Source: an uncultured Bacteroidota bacterium
GTDB lineage: Bacteria > Bacteroidota > Bacteroidia > Chitinophagales > Chitinophagaceae
Direction of reading: 5' to 3'
DNA: 64,000 nucleotides
NCBI GenBank assembly: GCA_903835005.1
Contig: CAILLK010000028.1
Span: 18,406-82,405 of the forward strand
Below, piece after piece: positions 17,469 through 26,948 of the stretch. The notes below the pieces were generated by a model. That model had not been told where the DNA came from, searched no databases, and was given only the letters and a program-made list of their open reading frames with translations. The translations under genes were made by a program, and so were the position numbers. Numbering within the stretch: position 1 is the first letter of the stretch; every line of letters starts with the position of its first letter.

Positions 17469-18005
17469 TCAGGCTAATTGATACAAATCCGGCAGGTTGC
17501 GTCCATACCCATCATAATCCAGCCCATAGCCCACCACAAATTTATCTTCAATCTCAAATGCCGTATAGTCTGCCTTTACATCATATTTCAATGCTCCGGG
17601 TTTTGTCAGAAAAACTGCAATAGCAACAGATGCGGGCTGTCGGTTATAAATCTCAGGCAGGAAAGCGCTTAGCGTTTTGCCGGTATCTATAATGTCCTCA
17701 ATAATAATAATGTGCCTTCCCTTCAGGCTTTCTTCCAGCCCTATAGCGGTTACCACATGGCCTGTTGTGGATGTGCCTTTGTAAGATGCCAGTTTTATAA
17801 ACGATATTTCCGCATCAATACTAAGCCCGCGGAAAAGATCGGCGGCAAATATAAATGACCCGTTAAGTATTCCCAGAAATAAAGGGTTCTTATCTTTATA
17901 GGCTGTATTTATGGCGCTTGCTATTTCTTTTACCCGGCTGGCAATGGCATCCTTCTTAATAAAAGGTACAAAAGTTTTATCGTAAATAGAAACGGAATCA
18001 GCCAT
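17469..18005 (-). CDS. hpt: Hypoxanthine phosphoribosyltransferase
   Basis: This 178-residue cytoplasmic enzyme salvages hypoxanthine (and usually guanine) with PRPP to give IMP/GMP. The PRPP-binding loop IIIIEDIIDTGKTL lies near residues 96-109. The flexible-loop region (SYKGTSTTGHVV) and the C-terminal FVVGYGLDYDGYGRNLPDLY are typical of the Hpt group; the VGYGLDY motif helps bind the purine ring. Length is as expected. It stands between the LysM-glucosaminidase gene and a small lipoprotein gene on the same strand; I find no exact -7 box upstream. Confidence 0.95.
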   Translation of the reverse strand: MADSVSIYDKTFVPFIKKDAIASRVKEIASAINTAYKDKNPLFLGILNGSFIFAADLFRGLSIDAEISFIKLASYKGTSTTGHVVTAIGLEESLKGRHIIIIEDIIDTGKTLSAFLPEIYNRQPASVAIAVFLTKPGALKYDVKADYTAFEIEDKFVVGYGLDYDGYGRNLPDLYQLA

Positions 18006-18133
18006 TAATTGTGCAAGGTTTTAAAAGACATTATTAGTTTATTCTTAGTGCACTTTCATTATTAATTTATGAATCACTGCTCTTTGTGATATCCTTGGTT
18101 GCCTTTATGCTAAAACCTGAATTTTATTAGCTA

Positions 18134-19819
18134 TTACTCTTTTACCTGCAGGTTCTGACCAATCGTGATATGCCCGTCCATTTTATTCCACTTCATCAGT
18201 TGATCCAGTGTAATATTATTGCTTTTGGCAATCCCGAATGCCGTATCACCTCTTTTCACGGTATAAAATTTCTCCTGTTTCCCGGCTGCATTCATTTGTG
18301 CAGGTGCAGGTTTGGCCGGTGCTGCCTTGGGTGCCGCATTTTTATGATCCAGTGCATTCGACATACTATCAAGGAAAGCTTCAAACTGCGGATCTGGTTC
18401 TATTTTCCCGGTTGTTTTCGTTGTTTTTGATTCAGTATTGGTTGCTGCCGGTTTCGGCTTAGGTATTTCTATATAATCAGAGCTGGTTTGAGCTACCTGC
18501 TCCTCATTAACTACAATTGAATTTCTGTTGTGTGCCGTTAATTCACTCACATTTACCACAGGCTTTTGGAGCGCCGGATTTTGCAACTCAAGAATGGTGC
18601 CTGGTATTGGCTCCTCATTAGGGTTCAGGAGGTTTAGTTCTCTCAGGCTTTTCAACTGTATTCCTTCTTCCTGGGCCACCATCAGCAGGCTTTCCCCCTC
18701 TTTTACCTCGTGCCGGGCGTTTACTCCTTTTGTAAGCTTGTGCTCGAGGTATACATACATATTAAAAGGAATAGGCCCGTCTTGCAAATCATTTATCATC
18801 AGCAGCTGCTGGTAGGTTTTATGATACTTCATGGCATATTGCAGTATCAGTTCATCCTTATAGGCAAAAAACGCCTGCAGCCCGTTTACAATCACAATAT
18901 GGTTTTCATTCACAGGTTTTTTCTCCGCTTTTGCTATCGGCACAGCATTGGTAGTTGCAGCAACAGTTGGCACGGCAACCGGTTTAGGGCGATTGATTTT
19001 TAAAGTGTCGGTATGAGCTTCAGCTATAGGTTTGGCAACTGAAGCAACAGGCAGTCCAATTGTCATTATTGTGGTATCGGTTCTGGCTATCTGCTTGGCA
19101 ATGGGGGGTGTTACTACGTTTGCAGGATGCATAATCGCCTTTTTAGCGCTGTCAGCAATTTGCGCTAGGGTGCTACCAGTCGCTGGTGCAATGGGAGTGG
19201 TGTTAAAAGGTACTGGCTTTTCAGCAGTATCTCTTACCTGCATCACCTTAATTTCCTGTTCCGACTCTGCCAGTTGGTCCTGCCTCAGCGAACTATCGAG
19301 TGCAGTATAGGTATAGTCCTGTAGTTTGAAATCTTCAATTATTTTTATCAGTTGCTCGGCATAGGTCGGGCTGGTAGCATAGCCGCATTTTCGCAGGCAT
19401 TTGGCCCAGGCAGCATAATCTGTTTGCGGCAATACCAGCAAGGGAGCATAGCGCGGATTATTGAGCAGCAGTGCCGAGTGATCGCTATAAGACTCAGCCG
19501 CGCAGGTATATTTCTTGAAATGCTCATTAGGCGCATCATCATCGTGCTTGTAATAAGGTCCTTGCCAGCCATTTTTGCATTTTATTCCAAAGTGGTTATT
19601 GGCTTCGGTCATCAGTTCGCTGGCCCCTGCTTCGGTTTCCAGTATTCCCTGGCCCAAAGTTATAGATGCCGGAATTCCCGATTTTTTTTGTTCCAGTATG
19701 GCAAGTGTAGCGTATTGATCAATATATTTTTTCGCCCTTGCCACATAGCCGGGACTCTGAGCATAGGCCCAAGCAGATAAAAACATTATGGTAATGCAGA
19801 AAAGTGTAATTTTTCTCAT
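18134..19819 (-). CDS. Secreted glucosaminidase (GH73-like) with LysM domains
   Basis: This 561-residue protein has a signal peptide (MRKITLFCITIMFLSAWAYA, about 20 residues). A glucosaminidase domain covers about 28-170: ITLGQGILETEAGAS holds the probable catalytic Glu, with NNHFGIKCK and YSDHSALLLNNPRYAPL. A long Thr/Pro/Ala-rich linker follows (about 195-310). Next is a LysM-like segment (EVKEGESLLMVAQEEGIQLKS) and a clear C-terminal LysM (YTVKRGDTAFGIAKSNN...LKWNKMDG). These parts fit a peptidoglycan hydrolase: LysM holds the wall while the first domain cuts the N-acetylglucosamine linkage. It probably takes part in cell separation or wall remodelling. It has its own promoter. Confidence 0.92.
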   Translation of the reverse strand: MRKITLFCITIMFLSAWAYAQSPGYVARAKKYIDQYATLAILEQKKSGIPASITLGQGILETEAGASELMTEANNHFGIKCKNGWQGPYYKHDDDAPNEHFKKYTCAAESYSDHSALLLNNPRYAPLLVLPQTDYAAWAKCLRKCGYATSPTYAEQLIKIIEDFKLQDYTYTALDSSLRQDQLAESEQEIKVMQVRDTAEKPVPFNTTPIAPATGSTLAQIADSAKKAIMHPANVVTPPIAKQIARTDTTIMTIGLPVASVAKPIAEAHTDTLKINRPKPVAVPTVAATTNAVPIAKAEKKPVNENHIVIVNGLQAFFAYKDELILQYAMKYHKTYQQLLMINDLQDGPIPFNMYVYLEHKLTKGVNARHEVKEGESLLMVAQEEGIQLKSLRELNLLNPNEEPIPGTILELQNPALQKPVVNVSELTAHNRNSIVVNEEQVAQTSSDYIEIPKPKPAATNTESKTTKTTGKIEPDPQFEAFLDSMSNALDHKNAAPKAAPAKPAPAQMNAAGKQEKFYTVKRGDTAFGIAKSNNITLDQLMKWNKMDGHITIGQNLQVKE

Positions 19820-20136
19820 CTATTTCTGATTTACTAATATTATAAAAAGGAGCCGTTGCAAAAATACGAATGTTCTATGGGAATTGCTGTTAAAAAACCG
19901 TAAAATTGAAATCACGGCTTACTCAGCTTCTTTTTCCTGTATTCTGCAACTGATTTGGGGTAAATTATTAGGTGATGCAATTGTATTCTATTGCATTTTT
20001 TATACTTTGGCTGGTATACAATAAAAACAATTTTTTTTTGGAATAAAAGTAGTTGAACAAGGGCATAAAGACACCAACATTCCTCATTAAAGTCCCGAAA
20101 CAAGATCCCTGATTTCCATCGGGTGTTATTCAATGT
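19820..20136. other. Intergenic region with one promoter, no supported gene
   Basis: It holds the promoter of the glucosaminidase gene near its left end. A 73-codon open frame on the minus strand (19912-20133) has no recognisable domain, a poor start context and AT-driven composition, so I do not call it. Confidence 0.5.
19859..19866 (-). promoter_or_regulatory. Promoter -7 box for the glucosaminidase gene
   Basis: Minus strand TATTTTTG, exact TAnnTTTG, 39 bases upstream of the ATG at 19819. Confidence 0.55.
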
Positions 20137-20745
20137 TTACCACTCATCATTTCTTCTTTTCCCAATATGCTCCTCAACTTTAGCGCTGCAAAAGGCTTCG
20201 AAAGCTTCCAGGTTTACCTCCGGCACAGTAACGCTCCATTGAAAAAGATGATTATCAAGGCAATTGATAGTGAGGGTTCCGTATTTCAGTACTATGATAT
20301 CCACCTCGCTCCAGGGTATAAACCTGCGGCGCACCACAGGCAATCTCAGGCCGTTATCATCCACACAGATATATAATTTGCCACCTGCATTCCGTTCCCA
20401 GAAAATTGCAAATAAAAGTGCTGCGCTCAATCCGCCAAAAATAACAATAGGGAACTTCCATTGCATTAATAATGAGTATATTGCAAAAGCAGTTGCAATA
20501 ATCAGTTCAACTACCCTGAGTATCGGATTTATTTTTTTATCGTTTAACCAGCTATTCCTGAAAATGGTTAAACCCAGCAGCGATAGCCCGGCCAGCAATA
20601 TAGCAAGGCCCCAAATCGGGATAGTATAATTATAGATGGTAATGATAGCCCCGGCGCCAATAAATGCAAATGAACTCACTAAATGCAAAGTGGTTACCTG
20701 GTGAGGTTTTACTTTACTATCGGCAAGCAGCAGGTTATATTCCAT
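20137..20745 (-). CDS. Membrane protein with four helices and a C-terminal PH-like domain
   Basis: This 202-residue protein has four predicted membrane helices (about 20-42, 44-60, 78-96 and 98-112). A ~80-residue C-terminal domain (KLYICVDDNGLRLPVVRRRFIPWSEVDIIVLKYG) resembles the bacterial PH-like domain: a strand pair, then the I/P-W-S-E-V turn common to those folds. Proteins of this kind are of unknown function. The -7 box ends only four bases upstream of the ATG, so it is probably translated from a leaderless transcript. It lies 45 bases downstream of ribBA on the same strand. Confidence 0.75.
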   Translation of the reverse strand: MEYNLLLADSKVKPHQVTTLHLVSSFAFIGAGAIITIYNYTIPIWGLAILLAGLSLLGLTIFRNSWLNDKKINPILRVVELIIATAFAIYSLLMQWKFPIVIFGGLSAALLFAIFWERNAGGKLYICVDDNGLRLPVVRRRFIPWSEVDIIVLKYGTLTINCLDNHLFQWSVTVPEVNLEAFEAFCSAKVEEHIGKRRNDEW

Positions 20746-20749
20746 TATG

Positions 20750-20757
20750 CAAAAGTA
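20750..20757 (-). promoter_or_regulatory. Promoter -7 box four bases from a start codon
   Basis: Minus strand TACTTTTG, an exact match. The ATG of the 20745 gene follows after four bases, so transcription should start at or next to the ATG. Confidence 0.6.
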
Positions 20758-20790
20758 AGGATTGAAGAAAAGAAACCATTTGGCCTGATG

Positions 20791-21996
20791 TTATTGCGAT
20801 TTCATGATTTCATGCCCCATTTTGTCGCGCTTGGTTTGCAGGTAAAAAGCATTGTGTTCATTGGCTTTTATTTCTATCGGCACATTATCTACTATTTCCA
20901 GCCCGTAACCAACAATACCAGCCCGCTTTTTGGGGTTATTGGTCATCAGCCTCATTTTCGATACACCCAGATGCCTTAATATCTGGGCCCCCACACCATA
21001 GTCGCGCTGATCTGTTTTAAAACCCAGAGCCAGGTTGGCCTCAACAGTATCCTTACCTTCCTCCTGTAGTTTATAAGCCTTCAGTTTATTAAACAGGCCT
21101 ATGCCCCTTCCTTCCTGGTTCATATACAGCACTATACCTTTACCTTCCCGTTCCACCATCTCCATCGCAGCCACCAGCTGATCGCCGCAATCGCAACGCA
21201 GCGAATGCAGGATATCGCCGGTAAAGCAGGAGCTGTGCACCCTTACCAGCACCGGTTCATCTTTTTCCCATTCTCCTTTTACGAGGGCCAGATGGGTTTC
21301 ACCCGTATTGGTTTGCTTAAAGGCCACCAGTTCAAAATTGCCGTGCTTGGTAGGCATATGCACCCTTACCTCTTCTTTTATAAGGGTTTCTGTCTGAAGC
21401 CGGTAATGAATGAGGTCTTTTATAGAAATGATCTTCAGATCAAATTTTCTGGCAATTTCCAGCAACTGGGGCAGGCGCGCCATGGTGCCATCATCATTCA
21501 TAATCTCCACCAGCACACCGGCTGGTTCAAAACCCGCCAGCCGGGCAAGGTCCACTGTGGCCTCCGTATGGCCGGCCCTTCTCAGCACTCCTTCATCCTT
21601 AGCCCGCAGCGGGAAGATATGTCCTGGTCGTCCCAGATCTTCAGGCTTTGTAGCCGGGTCAATCAGCGCCTGCACCGTTTTGGCCCTGTCGGGTGCAGAG
21701 ATTCCTGTAGTGCAGCCATTACCTATCAGATCTACAGAAACGGTAAAGGGTGTCTGGTGCAGTACCGTATTATTTTCCACCATCAGGTTCAGGTGCAGTT
21801 CTGCGCAGCGGGTTTCGGTAAGCGGGGCACATATTAACCCCCTCCCGAATTTCGACATAAAATTGATGATCTCCGGAGTTACATTCCTGGCGGCAGTTAC
21901 AAAGTCGCCTTCATTTTCCCTGTCTTCATCATCCACTACAATCAGCAGTTTCCCGAGTTTCAGGTCTTCTAAGGCGGATTCTATTGTATTAAGCAT
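20791..21996 (-). CDS. ribBA: Bifunctional 3,4-dihydroxy-2-butanone 4-phosphate synthase / GTP cyclohydrolase II
   Basis: This 401-residue fusion makes both starting compounds of riboflavin. The N-terminal RibB half (1-~205) shows [11 protein letters not shown] near residue 22 (metal-binding acidic loop) and [11 protein letters not shown] plus [13 protein letters not shown]. The C-terminal RibA half shows [24 protein letters not shown], with the zinc Cys residues, and [11 protein letters not shown]. Residue order and length are typical. No other rib gene or FMN riboswitch is visible in the ~50-base leader. It is transcribed toward the PH-like membrane protein gene. Confidence 0.97.
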   Translation of the reverse strand: MLNTIESALEDLKLGKLLIVVDDEDRENEGDFVTAARNVTPEIINFMSKFGRGLICAPLTETRCAELHLNLMVENNTVLHQTPFTVSVDLIGNGCTTGISAPDRAKTVQALIDPATKPEDLGRPGHIFPLRAKDEGVLRRAGHTEATVDLARLAGFEPAGVLVEIMNDDGTMARLPQLLEIARKFDLKIISIKDLIHYRLQTETLIKEEVRVHMPTKHGNFELVAFKQTNTGETHLALVKGEWEKDEPVLVRVHSSCFTGDILHSLRCDCGDQLVAAMEMVEREGKGIVLYMNQEGRGIGLFNKLKAYKLQEEGKDTVEANLALGFKTDQRDYGVGAQILRHLGVSKMRLMTNNPKKRAGIVGYGLEIVDNVPIEIKANEHNAFYLQTKRDKMGHEIMKSQ

Positions 21997-22041
21997 ATAT
22001 TATAGCAAGTATATTATGTATCTGAATTAATTTGTAAAATG

Positions 22042-22049
22042 CAAAGGTA
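22042..22049 (-). promoter_or_regulatory. Promoter -7 box for ribBA
   Basis: Minus strand TACCTTTG, exact TAnnTTTG, 45 bases upstream of the ribBA ATG. Confidence 0.55.
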
Positions 22050-22179
22050 CGATCATTAATGTTGTCTTCTTTATCCTCAATGCCATGCGATCATTTTTTT
22101 CAATGCCTGTATGGATATTCCGGATCCTTATCTGAAAATATTTTTTCTGCATCTTTCCAAACATTTCTATCTTGGCAGT

Positions 22180-23604
22180 ATGGTTTTCAGCAGTATTGTT
22201 TTTATTTTCTATTTTCTGCCCCTGTTTTTCCTGGTTTATTTCCTGGCCGATAAGCGATATAAGAATGCTGTTATTCTGTGTGGCAGTATTTTCTTCTATG
22301 CCTGGGGTGCCCCTCAGTTTATTTTCGTAATCCTGGCCACTACTGTTATTGATTTCTATGTAGTGCGGCACATGTCGCAAACTACCCGGAAGGCCCCCCG
22401 CAAACTATTACTTTGCCTTTCATTGTGCATCAATCTGGGCTTGCTCGTTTATTTCAAGTACAGCAATTTCTTTGTCGAAAATGTAAACCTGCTTTTTCAT
22501 CATTTCGGCATCAAAACCCTTTCCTGGACCAAACTTGTACTACCTATTGGTATCTCATTTTACACTTTCGAGACACTTACTTATGTGGTTGATGTGTACC
22601 GGGGAGTACATAAACCACTGAAAAACTTCTGGGATTACCAGTTATACATCATCCTTTTCCCCAAATTAATTGCCGGGCCCATCATCCGGTTTCATGAATT
22701 TGCCGACCAGATATATGATCATATCAATAATGAAAGTACCGAACTCAGGCTCAGAGGCATGTACCGTTTTTTTATTGGTTTGGCAAAAAAAGTATTGATT
22801 GCCAATGTGCTGGGTGTTACCGCTGAGGTTGTTTTCGGATTGCCGGCAAATCTGCTCAGTACTTCTGCTGCCTGGTTTGGTGCGCTTAATTATACCTTCC
22901 AGATCTATTTCGACTTTTCGGGCTACTCAGATATGGCCATCGGCCTTGGCCTCATGATGGGTTTCCGTTTTCCCGAGAATTTCAATAACCCCTATACCGC
23001 AGTCTCCATCACCGATTTCTGGCGCCGTTGGCATATCACACTGGGTGCATGGATGCGCAACTACCTGTATATTCCGCTTGGCGGCAACAGGGTCAACAGC
23101 AAAATGCGGCTGTATTTCAATTTGTGGCTGGTTTTTCTGGCATCCGGTTTGTGGCATGGCGCCGCATGGGGGTTTATTATCTGGGGCGCATATCATGGTC
23201 TTTTCCTGGTGCTGGAGCGGTTATTTCTGGGCAGGTGGCTGGAAAAACTGGGCAAAGCATCTGTTATCTATACTTTTATTGTAGTGCTTGCAGGCTGGGT
23301 GTTTTTCCGCACAGAGCAGCTTTCCAATGCACTTTCTTACCTGCACAGTATGTTTACCTGGCAACCCGATAAAAGCTTCTGGCAACCCAACCGCGAAAAT
23401 GTAGTTATGCTTTGCATGGCCATTTTCTTTTCATTTTTCACCCTTACAAGCTGGGGCGACCGGATACACCAGAGGATATTTTATAGCAATTATTCCATCA
23501 AACTGCACTATGCCATGACGTTTGCAACAATTCTGCTGCTCATTATTTGTGCCGGCCGGATCACCGTTTCTACTTTCAATCCTTTTATCTATTTCAGGTT
23601 TTAA
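22180..23604 (+). CDS. MBOAT-family membrane-bound O-acyltransferase (AlgI/DltB-like)
   Basis: This 474-residue polytopic protein transfers acyl groups, typically acetyl, across the membrane to a polysaccharide. The ATG at 22180 is chosen because AlgI relatives begin MVFSSIVFIFYFLPLFF; the frame stays open 23 codons upstream without matching the family. Visible motifs are FYAWGAP, IGISFYTFETLTYVVDVYRG, FSGYSDMAIGLGLMMGF and FWRRWHITLGAWMRNYLYIPLGGNR. The active-site His lies in SGLWHGAAWGFI. AlgI-type proteins usually work with an SGNH-type (AlgJ/DltD-like) partner encoded beside them; none is here, since the next gene points the other way. The polysaccharide acceptor is unknown. Confidence 0.92.
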   Translation: MVFSSIVFIFYFLPLFFLVYFLADKRYKNAVILCGSIFFYAWGAPQFIFVILATTVIDFYVVRHMSQTTRKAPRKLLLCLSLCINLGLLVYFKYSNFFVENVNLLFHHFGIKTLSWTKLVLPIGISFYTFETLTYVVDVYRGVHKPLKNFWDYQLYIILFPKLIAGPIIRFHEFADQIYDHINNESTELRLRGMYRFFIGLAKKVLIANVLGVTAEVVFGLPANLLSTSAAWFGALNYTFQIYFDFSGYSDMAIGLGLMMGFRFPENFNNPYTAVSITDFWRRWHITLGAWMRNYLYIPLGGNRVNSKMRLYFNLWLVFLASGLWHGAAWGFIIWGAYHGLFLVLERLFLGRWLEKLGKASVIYTFIVVLAGWVFFRTEQLSNALSYLHSMFTWQPDKSFWQPNRENVVMLCMAIFFSFFTLTSWGDRIHQRIFYSNYSIKLHYAMTFATILLLIICAGRITVSTFNPFIYFRF

Positions 23605-23705
23605 TAAGCAGATAATTGCTGTAATTTACCTTTAATTCTATCCGCATTACTAATTGTCTTTGCGGTTATAGTTGTTTGCTGCTTTTTTTATGATTGGTAT
23701 TACTT

Positions 23706-24980
23706 TTAATCAGTGATTTTATACCTGGCCTGCTCAGCAAGTAGTGCAATAGAAATAAAATTGGCGGTTACCATCAGGTAAGTATAGGGTACCAGTATAA
23801 ACGCCAGAAATACACTCAGGTATATCTTTAATGAGGCCATCAAAAATACATTGGTATTTATACGTTTTCTATTGAGCCAGTACCACCCGCCCATAAGTGC
23901 CAGGCTCAGGCTTAGCATAAACATAAACATTATTTTATAATATCGATACCCTTCTACAAGCAGGCCGTTTTTGTATTTTTCAAAAAATAAATAGGCAAAT
24001 CCTGTTCCATCGAATAAATGCATGGGATGGTTATCATAACTGAAATGGAGCCATTCATTATAGGGCAAGGTTTCATAATCTTTAAGTGAATGCCCCAGCG
24101 ACGACCAATCTCTACTCAGGAAAGGTATTATATAGATGAAGCAGATGGCAAGTACAGTTACCGCAGATGTTTTCAGCAGTGCTTTTTTATTGCCTGAAAT
24201 AATCAATACAAACGCCCACAAGGGTAACCAGAGCAGCACAAAATACCTCGATAACAGACATATGGCTATCGCCATTCCGGTAAGCACATAATTCTTCTGG
24301 TTCAGGCTCATCAGCAGCAGCATATAGTAGCCTGCAACCATTATCTCTATCGTTACGCTGATCACCGACGGGTACTGAAAAGTTATGAGTGCATAAATTG
24401 CGGTAAACAAAACCGGTATCAGCAATTGCATCTGTAAATTCCTGCTTCTCATGCTGCGATACATAACAATAAAAGCAGCAGTTGTCCAGATCCCGAATGA
24501 GACCGTTCTGTAATCAAAATGAAAGTATTCTGACAGGGTATAGGGCAGCCAGTGCATGGGTAAATAATTGGATATCCTGTGTATGGTGATCGGTACCAAA
24601 ACATCCTTTCCATACGGGTATCCGCCCGCCAGCAGGGTTTTTGCCATCAGTTGCACTGCAGGTATAATGTCTGAACTTAATTCATACTTCCATGTTTTTA
24701 TTAGTTGAATGGTTAATTCATTGAGCAATAAAAAACAACCTGCAAATAGCAAGAGCAGTGCGGTTTTTCGTTTGGCAGCAGGGTAGTCATACACCTGCAG
24801 CGGACCAGCATTGATGAATTTTGCCAGCACCGTTATTCCTATCAGCACAGATGTGGCAAAATAACCAAATGCATTTACCGTCTGGCTGGTAATATTGTAT
24901 TTATGGAAAATCCACAGAAACAGATTTTCAAATAGTATAAGGATGACGATGATGGCATTATAGCGCTGTGCTCTGGTCAT
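23706..24980 (-). CDS. Polytopic membrane protein, possible GT-C (GT87-like) mannosyltransferase
   Basis: This 424-residue protein has about ten membrane helices spread over its length. After the third helix a periplasmic loop reads SSDIIPAVQLMAKTLLAGGYPYGKD. The acidic residue followed by 'LLAGG.PYG' resembles the first loop of GT87-type polyprenyl-phosphate mannosyltransferases. The pairing is suggestive, not proof, and I see no diagnostic second motif. It may add a sugar to a surface glycan or lipid. The neighbours are an MBOAT acyltransferase on the other strand and an ABC permease. Single gene; no exact -7 box seen. Confidence 0.6.
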   Translation of the reverse strand: MTRAQRYNAIIVILILFENLFLWIFHKYNITSQTVNAFGYFATSVLIGITVLAKFINAGPLQVYDYPAAKRKTALLLLFAGCFLLLNELTIQLIKTWKYELSSDIIPAVQLMAKTLLAGGYPYGKDVLVPITIHRISNYLPMHWLPYTLSEYFHFDYRTVSFGIWTTAAFIVMYRSMRSRNLQMQLLIPVLFTAIYALITFQYPSVISVTIEIMVAGYYMLLLMSLNQKNYVLTGMAIAICLLSRYFVLLWLPLWAFVLIISGNKKALLKTSAVTVLAICFIYIIPFLSRDWSSLGHSLKDYETLPYNEWLHFSYDNHPMHLFDGTGFAYLFFEKYKNGLLVEGYRYYKIMFMFMLSLSLALMGGWYWLNRKRINTNVFLMASLKIYLSVFLAFILVPYTYLMVTANFISIALLAEQARYKITD

Positions 24981-25186
24981 AATATTTGTTAGTCATTCAA
25001 TACAAATTGATCCGGGATAGATTCCAAAGATATATTTATTATCGGGTGCACCCAATTATACTGCAGCAATTAAAGTTTCGTGAAATAATCATCATCACTC
25101 TGGCTGGCGCTGGCTTAGGTAATCAGCGTTATCTGTATTCCATTCCTGCCAGCGCAGTAAACCCACTTCTTTACTTCTTTCTTTAT

Positions 25187-25194
25187 TACCTTTG
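25187..25194 (+). promoter_or_regulatory. Promoter -7 box for the ABC-2 permease gene
   Basis: TACCTTTG, exact TAnnTTTG. It shows that a start upstream of about 25200 cannot be used and supports the ATG at 25222. Confidence 0.6.
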
Positions 25195-25221
25195 CCCCCG
25201 CAATCACTTTTCAACTTTCCA

Positions 25222-26319
25222 ATGTCGACATACAGTAATGCGCATGCCATGCGCTCATTAATAAGGGCCAGCCTGCAGGCGATACTCAAAACCCCGTCGG
25301 CTATATTTTTTGCCTTCGCATTTCCATTGATATTTATTCTCGTTTTCGGGTTCATGAGCAATGGGTCTTCCTTTCACATCAGCGTAGCGGCAGCGCCGGG
25401 CAGCGACACCACCAGCCCGTTATACAGCATTATGCGCCAGGTGCCTGTGCTGAAATGGACAGACAAGGATACCACTACCATCAATAAACTGCTGAAGCAG
25501 GGCGATATCACGGCTACAATAGCCATTCAGAAACAGCCCGAGGGCAGCCATCCGGCATATAAAATCATCATCAATGCCGCATCTTCAGAGGTAGACAGGG
25601 CAGCCCAGTTGAAAAACATACTTGGCGGCATAGTGCAGAACATGGACCCCGAAATTCAGAAACGGCAGAACGAAATTGTAAGTATAGATACCCATATATC
25701 TGCGGTGCGCGATTATAAAACCATCGATTTTATATTGCCCGGGCAGCTGAGTTTTTCATTGCTGGCTTCGGGAGTATTTGGCACTGCATTTGTATTTTTC
25801 AATCTGCGGCAAACGCTGGTACTCAAAAGGTTCTTTGCCACACCGGTGCGCAAAGAGATCATTGTCATCAGCGAGGGCATAGCCCGCATGTTGTTTCAGC
25901 TGGTAAGCGTGGTGGTCATTATTTGTATAGGTTATTTTGTATTCGGTTTCACCCTGTACAATGGTATTTTTACCTTCCTCAATATGTTTATCACCTGTGC
26001 CCTGTCCATACTTATATTTATGGGTTTTGGCTTTATAGTAGGGAGTGTAGCCAAGAGCGATGCAACCATACCCATAGTATCCAATATGATTGTAATGCCC
26101 CAGATGCTGCTCTCCGGCACTTTCTTCTCAATAGATAATTTCCCGGCGTGGATGCAGCCCTTCTGCAAAGCTCTGCCCCTCAGTTTCCTCAATGATGCCC
26201 TCCGCAAAATGTCGTTTGAAGGCGCCAGTATGTGGACCCAGCGCCTGGATATACTCGCATTGCTGGTATGGGGAGTGGTCATTTATGCCGTTGCCGGGAA
26301 GACGTTTAAGTGGGAGTAG
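25222..26319 (+). CDS. ABC-2-type transporter permease
   Basis: This 365-residue membrane subunit has the ABC-2 permease layout. One N-terminal helix (about 28-47, SAIFFAFAFPLIFILVFGFM) is followed by a ~180-residue extracytoplasmic domain. Five C-terminal helices begin near residue 173 (FILPGQLSFSLLASGVFGTAF); MPQMLLSGTFFSIDNFPAW near 300 is the typical last loop. Such permeases export drugs, lipids or polysaccharides using a separate ATPase. No ATP-binding gene lies next to it, so its partner is elsewhere or it is an orphan. The start at 25222 fits the promoter. Confidence 0.85.
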   Translation: MSTYSNAHAMRSLIRASLQAILKTPSAIFFAFAFPLIFILVFGFMSNGSSFHISVAAAPGSDTTSPLYSIMRQVPVLKWTDKDTTTINKLLKQGDITATIAIQKQPEGSHPAYKIIINAASSEVDRAAQLKNILGGIVQNMDPEIQKRQNEIVSIDTHISAVRDYKTIDFILPGQLSFSLLASGVFGTAFVFFNLRQTLVLKRFFATPVRKEIIVISEGIARMLFQLVSVVVIICIGYFVFGFTLYNGIFTFLNMFITCALSILIFMGFGFIVGSVAKSDATIPIVSNMIVMPQMLLSGTFFSIDNFPAWMQPFCKALPLSFLNDALRKMSFEGASMWTQRLDILALLVWGVVIYAVAGKTFKWE

Positions 26320-26346
26320 AAGCCTGAATCCCGCTCTCAAGCTCCC

Positions 26347-26805
26347 TTACTCTGCGCCTTCATAGCCTGTATCATCAAGCAGGTTACGGCCATCGGCGGC
26401 GGTAGTAGCCAGGATGTCGCAGCGGTTGTTCCATTTGTTGTCGGCATGGCCTTTTACCCATACAAATCTGATCTTGTTTTTGCGGTAGCATTTCAGGAAT
26501 GCCTGCCAGAGGTCGGCATTTTTTTTGCCGGCATAGTTTTTCTTTTCCCAGCCGAACACCCATTTTTTCTCTACAGAATTAACGATGTATGCTGAATCGG
26601 TATAGATGGTTATTTCCAGGTTATCGCGCTTGAGGAGCTGCAGGGCGGCAATTACCGCCATCAACTCCATGCGGTTGTTGGTGGTGTGCTTGTAGCCCTG
26701 CGATATTTCCTTGATGGTAGCGCCCCAATGGAGTACTGCTCCGTAGCCTCCCGGACCGGGATTGCCACGAGCAGCGCCATCGGTGTATATAGTTAGTTGA
26801 GACAA
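26347..26805 (-). CDS. rnhA: Ribonuclease HI
   Basis: This 152-residue enzyme cuts the RNA strand of RNA-DNA hybrids in replication and repair. All four catalytic acids are visible: Asp in YTDGAARGNPGPGGYG (~8), Glu in RMELMAV (~46), Asp in IYTDSAYIVN (~69) and Asp in NKWNNRCD (~129). The basic handle region WVFGWEKKNYAGKK is present. The start codon is TTG: the first in-frame ATG lies inside the catalytic core and a TAA stops the frame just upstream, so TTG is the only workable start. It is convergent with the ABC permease. Confidence 0.95.
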   Translation of the reverse strand: MSQLTIYTDGAARGNPGPGGYGAVLHWGATIKEISQGYKHTTNNRMELMAVIAALQLLKRDNLEITIYTDSAYIVNSVEKKWVFGWEKKNYAGKKNADLWQAFLKCYRKNKIRFVWVKGHADNKWNNRCDILATTAADGRNLLDDTGYEGAE

Positions 26806-26850
26806 TAATTGAATTTATATTGAGTGAAAATATCCTGATTTGCGATTTTC

Positions 26851-26890
26851 AGCAAAAGCCTGCAAAAATCTGCAAAAACCTGCAAAAAAC
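26851..26890. repeat. Four-copy 10-base tandem repeat
   Basis: Four consecutive 10-base units of the form TGCAAAAAnC (the first diverged) lie upstream of rnhA. They end in an A/T tract. Confidence 0.75.
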
Positions 26891-26948
26891 TGATTTTTTT
26901 GCAAAAAAAATCTCCCGCACAGGAGTGCCTTGAGCCTTACAAAAATTT

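Noticed and set aside
19912..20133. 73-codon minus-strand frame between two real genes
   Set aside because: AT-driven composition, no conserved features and no exact -7 box.
22050..22110. FMN riboswitch upstream of ribBA or elsewhere in this stretch
   Set aside because: The ribBA leader from the -7 box to ATG is only about 45 bases, too short for the conserved FMN aptamer.
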